Shown in pieces: positions 5,799 to 8,316 of a DNA stretch of 8,316 nt; the first letter of the stretch is position 1, and each line of letters starts with the position of its first letter. Below the pieces are notes generated by a model. The model did no database searches. It saw only the letters and a program-made list of their open reading frames with translations, and was not told the origin of the DNA. Position numbers and translations under genes: made by a program. Origin of the DNA: a bacterium (lineage in GTDB: Bacteria > SZUA-79 > Acidulodesulfobacterales > Acidulodesulfobacteraceae); assembly GCA_021821565.1 (NCBI GenBank), contig JAKACI010000053.1, positions 1 through 8,316 of the forward strand, given 5' to 3'.

Positions 5799-5956
5799 TC
5801 ACCGTTAGAAACTAATAAAATTGCTTCAACATATAATAAATACTGGATTCTCGCTTTCGCGGGAATGACAACCGCTGGGTGAAAAATTAAATACCTTCAA
5901 AGTCATTCTTGCGAAAGCGGGAATATAGAAATAAATTTTCTATCGGCAATTTTGGG
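5792..5956 (-). mobile_element. MITE-like element, copy A (165 bp)
   Basis: Its right terminal repeat (5937-5956, minus strand CCCAAAATTGCCGATAGAAA) matches the left end (5792-5811) at 15 of 20 positions. Inside are two inverted copies of a REP-like hairpin: 5845-5869 (minus) and 5902-5924 (plus). Each copy can fold with a GCGAAAGC core (GAAA loop), and the two can also pair with each other. Read on the minus strand the whole element aligns with copies B and C. It lies between two convergent genes, 15 bp from the DsrE stop, and could terminate transcription from both sides. No clear target duplication is seen. Confidence 0.68.
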
Positions 5957-5970
5957 TTTTATTTATATAG

Positions 5971-6507
5971 TTATCTCGAGTTTGGATTAAATATAGGAGC
6001 ATATCCCCGCATCTCATACTCTGTCACAGACAAAACGCCTGCAGGTATGACGTGCATGAAAGGATAAACATCACTCGGTTTTACTTTGAACATTTCCATT
6101 GCATTATGACATACGGTGTAAGTAACCCCTTGTTTGCTCAATGCACGCAGAAGAGAAGCCCAAACATCATATTTCATATTAAATTCATCTGCCGCCAAAA
6201 CACCTCCGCCATAAAATACAATATGTATTTTATATTGGTATCCTTTAGGTTTTAGATAGCGAATAATCATAGCGGCGTTCAAAAGAGCCTCTTTCAACTG
6301 CGGACCTACTGCACCCACGGCAAGAAGAATCTTCACTGGCTGATGGTGTTTAAAGAATCCTCCAAACGACAATTTTGGATTTTGCGGTATTGTAGGGACA
6401 TTTGGAAACGGTATTACGTTAACATTGCCTGAGCTTGCTTTAACGATTGTGGCATAAAATAGCAATGACAGAGAAACCGTCATTATTAACAATATTTTTT
6501 TAAACAT
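5971..6507 (-). CDS. Exported DsrE-family (sulfur-relay type) protein
   Basis: A 178-residue protein with an N-terminal signal peptide (KK, hydrophobic 5-20, likely cut after A24) and a Pro-rich linker (31-56), then a DsrE/DsrF-like domain. Visible family features: beta-strand VKILLAVG (58-65), strand KIHIVFYGGGVLA (93-105), VTYTVCHNAM (128-137) with the conserved Cys133 position used for persulfide transfer, VIPAGVLSVTEYEMRGYA (143-160) and the final PxFNP. Classical DsrE/TusD are cytoplasmic and hexameric; this exported type is a known subgroup of undefined role, perhaps handling sulfane sulfur or metals in the periplasm. The minus-strand site AAGGAGG (6516-6522), 8 nt from the ATG, is near ideal. 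It is single, convergent with the coiled-coil gene. Codons are local in style. Confidence 0.87.
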   Translation of the reverse strand: MFKKILLIMTVSLSLLFYATIVKASSGNVNVIPFPNVPTIPQNPKLSFGGFFKHHQPVKILLAVGAVGPQLKEALLNAAMIIRYLKPKGYQYKIHIVFYGGGVLAADEFNMKYDVWASLLRALSKQGVTYTVCHNAMEMFKVKPSDVYPFMHVIPAGVLSVTEYEMRGYAPIFNPNSR

Positions 6508-6520
6508 TGTTTCACCCTCC

Positions 6521-6540
6521 TTAAATTAATATTAATTTAA
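6521..6540. promoter_or_regulatory. 20-bp perfect AT palindrome touching the DsrE ribosome binding site
   Basis: TTAAATTAATATTAATTTAA (6521-6540) is its own reverse complement and shares two bases with the Shine-Dalgarno sequence of the DsrE gene (6516-6522). It may be an operator, or an RNA hairpin affecting ribosome access. In such AT-rich DNA chance palindromes are common, so the call is tentative. Confidence 0.35.
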
Positions 6541-6567
6541 TAAATGATTTCGCATATAAGCAAATTA

Positions 6568-6596
6568 TTATATTTATATATTATATATAAATATAA
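6568..6596. repeat. AT-only hairpin upstream of DsrE gene
   Basis: Arms of 13 bp (6568-6580 and 6584-6596) are perfect around the 3-base loop TTA, within A/T-only sequence. The DsrE promoter probably lies in 6523-6680, but no -35/-10 pair stands out. Confidence 0.4.
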
Positions 6597-6620
6597 AATA
6601 CAATATAACATTAAAAAAGC

Positions 6621-6662
6621 AAAAATAAAATAAAATAAAATATTATATTATATTATATTATA
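6621..6662. repeat. Two adjacent pentamer tandem tracts
   Basis: AAAAT repeated four times (about 6621-6641) is followed by ATTAT/ATATT repeated four times (about 6642-6662). The first tract is the same as that at 121-141. They are likely slippage products; bent or easily melted DNA is possible. Confidence 0.6.
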
Positions 6663-6707
6663 ATATATTATATCAGTATAGTTAATACAGCACAGAAGAA
6701 ATGTTTA

Positions 6708-6847
6708 CCTTAATTCTTCTATAGAAATTTATTTTATGGATTTCCACTTTTGCGGGGATTGCTTTGAGAGAATTTATCGTTTCACTCGTCTGGTGTCATT
6801 CCTGCGAAAGCGGAAATCCTGCACTGTTTATTATTGACAGTTTTTAT
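6708..6847 (+). mobile_element. MITE-like element, degenerate copy B (about 140 bp)
   Basis: It shows the same order as copies A and C: left end ending ATAGAAA (6721-6727), ATTTATT, a decayed hairpin copy (6738-6761), a CTTTGAGAG...TTTCACTC spacer and a good hairpin copy GTCATTCCTGCGAAAGCGG (6795-6813, continuing to 6819). The ends match the family terminal repeat at only 13 and 12 of 20 positions, so the borders are approximate. It appears older than A and C. Confidence 0.5.
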
Positions 6848-6900
6848 GGAGGAATTAAAGATAATATATCTTAATGCAATATTAATTAAAAATCAGTATA

Positions 6901-6921
6901 ATAAAATTAATATTCGGTAAA
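6901..6921 (+). repeat. 21-bp direct repeat, first copy
   Basis: A 21-mer beginning ATAAAATTAATATTCGG recurs without change at 7193-7213, just outside the right end of MITE copy C. It contains non-AT bases (CGG), so chance is unlikely. It may be the flank of another decayed copy of the element or a target-site duplication by an older event. Confidence 0.6.
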
Positions 6922-6994
6922 TGCAAGAAAATTAAACACTAATATTAATATTAATATATAATATATAATATTAATTATATATGGATTAATAAAA

Positions 6995-7193
6995 CTATAA
7001 ATTGCCGATAGAAAATTTATTTTCTGGATGAGCCGTCTAAATACCGACGGCTTTAAAGCGTACCTACCCACGCAGGAATGACTTTGCAGGTATTTAAGTT
7101 TTCACCCGATAGGTGTCATTCCCACGAAAGCGGGAATTTAATGTTCCATATAACTTTAAAGCTATTTTAAAGATTTCTATCGTCAATTTTGGA
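6995..7193 (+). mobile_element. MITE-like element, copy C (199 bp)
   Basis: Left (6995-7014) and right (7174-7193) ends match the family terminal repeat at 17 and 18 of 20 positions, as inverted repeats. Inside: decayed hairpin copy (7063-7082), the conserved spacer AATGACTTTGCAGGTATTTA (7077-7096), intact hairpin copy GTCATTCCCACGAAAGCGGG (7115-7134) and a tail homologous to copy A. Compared with A it carries about 35 extra bases near 7026-7062 with its own 7-bp hairpin AGCCGTC/GACGGCT (7031-7052). Target duplication is unclear. Confidence 0.66.
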
Positions 7194-7243
7194 TAAAATT
7201 AATATTCGGTAAACGATTCAGTAAACGGAATAAAGATTTAATG

Positions 7244-7261
7244 TTATAACTATAGTTATAA
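7244..7261. promoter_or_regulatory. 18-bp perfect palindrome upstream of TamB-like gene
   Basis: TTATAACTATAGTTATAA is its own reverse complement and ends 58 bp before the ATG. TATAAC or TATAGT within it could act as a -10, but no good -35 is present. It resembles the TATAATTATAAC motif at the helicase and DUF389 promoters. Confidence 0.35.
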
Positions 7262-7319
7262 ACAGATGATAGAATCATTCAAGTGAAGTCATATTTATAT
7301 GCAGTAAAATATTATTATT

Positions 7320-8316
7320 ATGAAATTATTTCCATTATTTAACAAAAGGCGCAGTATATTATTATTTTTTTTTCTATTTATAGTAATATTTTCCTTAAGT
7401 TCTATATTATTTTTAACATCACCGTATTTTGATAATATAGTAAAAAATTACGCGCAAAATTATTTAACAAAAATTTTACATAAAAAAACGACTATAAAAA
7501 AATTAAAGATTTCTTTTTTTGCTCCTCAAATATCAATTACAGATTTAAAATTAAAAGGTTTTGCATCTGTAAAAAATATAAATATATATTTTGGAAGATT
7601 TAATTTTTTTGACAGAAAGATTATAATAAACAAAATTTATGTTGGTAATCCCGTCGTAAAAGTAATTTTAAAAAATAATAAAATATTTAATTATAAAGGT
7701 TTTCAAAAAACTGTAAAGGATTTTTCCAAAAAATCTTTTTTCTCGTTCATTTCGGCATCGGTTAATAATATAACGGCGCATAGAGGCGATTTAAAACTTA
7801 GTAATATCGGTTTAAAACTGCATTTAACCGTAAAAAAATTCCAATTTAGCTTTTTAATTAAAAAAGGCAGCCGAGCTTTTTTTAAAGGTGGTTACGGACA
7901 ATTTTTAAGTTATAATGCCCCATATATTCATTTAAAAACAGCAAAGTATAATCAAATATTTTTCTCGTCTTCAAAAAATATTCATATATTTAACAATTTT
8001 GTTAAAGTAAACAATCTTTTTTTTAGCGCAAATTATTTCCAAACTTTTACAAGCGGGATAATTTCTTTCAAAAAACGTTTAAACAATAATTTAAATAATA
8101 ATTCCAATAATTCAATAAATAGTGATTCCGGCAGCCAAAATTATCTAAATGAACATCCCGATTTAAAAAACGGTGTAAAACAAAATAATAAAAATAATCA
8201 GAGTTTATCATTTATTAATTCTATTGTTAAGTATATTCCTATTCACGGTTTTTATATCACTTCAGATTTAAGCATCCCGCATTTATCTAAACTTCCTAAA
8301 AATATAACGGCGCATA
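7320..8316 (+). CDS. AsmA/TamB-like protein, N-terminal part (runs off window)
   Basis: The first 332 codons of a gene that is open at the right edge. Residues 1-11 are basic, and 12-34 form one membrane helix that acts as an uncleaved anchor. The rest would be periplasmic. The beta-rich pattern after the anchor (ISFFAPQISITDLKLKGFA then VKNINIYFG and INKIYVGNPVVKVIL) is typical of N-termini in the AsmA/TamB/YhdP group, bridge proteins that carry phospholipids between inner and outer membranes. An Asn-rich low-complexity insert lies at about 254-268. No clear ribosome binding site is present; the ATG is the first after an in-frame TAA (7305-7307). Base composition is the most AT-rich of all genes here. 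Family assignment rests on pattern alone; a DUF748/DUF3971-like protein is an alternative. Confidence 0.62.
   Translation, partial: MKLFPLFNKRRSILLFFFLFIVIFSLSSILFLTSPYFDNIVKNYAQNYLTKILHKKTTIKKLKISFFAPQISITDLKLKGFASVKNINIYFGRFNFFDRKIIINKIYVGNPVVKVILKNNKIFNYKGFQKTVKDFSKKSFFSFISASVNNITAHRGDLKLSNIGLKLHLTVKKFQFSFLIKKGSRAFFKGGYGQFLSYNAPYIHLKTAKYNQIFFSSSKNIHIFNNFVKVNNLFFSANYFQTFTSGIISFKKRLNNNLNNNSNNSINSDSGSQNYLNEHPDLKNGVKQNNKNNQSLSFINSIVKYIPIHGFYITSDLSIPHLSKLPKNITAH

Larger units (their letters stand above)
6508..7319. other. 812-bp gene-free region between DsrE and TamB-like genes
   Basis: No gene is supported. It is made of AT palindromes and pentamer tracts (6521-6662), MITE copies B (6708-6847) and C (6995-7193), the paired 21-bp repeat, a run of AT-only palindromic sequence (about 6940-6980) and an 18-bp palindrome (7244-7261) ahead of the last gene. 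The two flanking genes are divergent, so both promoters should lie here. Confidence 0.6.

Noticed and set aside
6940..6980. AT-only palindromic run as a replication origin or AT-rich unwinding site
   Set aside because: No DnaA boxes, iterons or replication gene are nearby; such runs are expected at this base composition.
5845..7137. The repeated GCGAAAGC units as a CRISPR array
   Set aside because: The units are in both orientations, irregularly spaced and embedded in longer homologous elements, with no uniform spacers or cas genes.

Overview
The window comes from a strongly AT-rich Gram-negative bacterium. Most intergenic DNA and most genes are built from A/T-ending codons; a 60-base sample of the last gene is about 17% G+C. 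Proteins with signal peptides, an OmpA-like domain and a TamB/AsmA-like gene point to a double-membrane cell. A secreted DsrE-family protein and a Cys/Met-rich secreted peptide would suit a sulfur- and metal-exposed bacterium. A low-GC, deltaproteobacterium-like lineage such as Sva0485/Acidulodesulfobacterales is possible, but this is inference only; no rRNA or other lineage marker is present.

Layout. (1) 1-311: AT-rich leader with two TTGACA promoters. (2) 312-1802 (+): RhlE-type DEAD-box RNA helicase whose core is far more GC-rich (58% in one 60-base sample) than everything around it, joined to an AT-rich, repeat-built N-terminus. (3) 1803-2572: long non-coding AT-rich stretch with two inverted repeats and a promoter. 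(4) 2573-4201 (+): DUF389 membrane protein with a C-terminal OmpA-like domain. (5) 4202-4628: convergent intergenic region with a terminator-like hairpin and an 84-bp structured element. (6) 4629-4829 (-): small secreted peptide with three NACGKK units, preceded by a perfect 35-bp hairpin at its predicted transcription start. (7) 5155-5574 (+): hendecad-repeat coiled-coil protein with a C-terminal membrane anchor, encoded partly by perfect 66-bp tandem repeats. (8) 5649-5798 (-): decayed 3' end of an IS110-family transposase, abutting a 165-bp MITE-like element. (9) 5971-6507 (-): exported DsrE-family protein. (10) 6508-7319: non-coding, with AT palindromes, pentamer repeats and two more copies of the MITE-like element. 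(11) 7320-8316 (+): N-terminal part of an AsmA/TamB-like protein that runs off the window.

The genes do not form one operon. Two pairs converge (DUF389 with the Cys peptide; the coiled-coil gene with DsrE), and one pair diverges (Cys peptide and coiled-coil gene). Helicase and DUF389 lie in the same direction but 770 bp apart, each with its own promoter candidate. The clearest unusual features are the three-copy MITE-like repeat family beside an IS110 remnant, the mosaic helicase, the NACGKK peptide under a large palindrome, and the hendecad protein with identical tandem repeats. No tRNA, rRNA or CRISPR array was seen.
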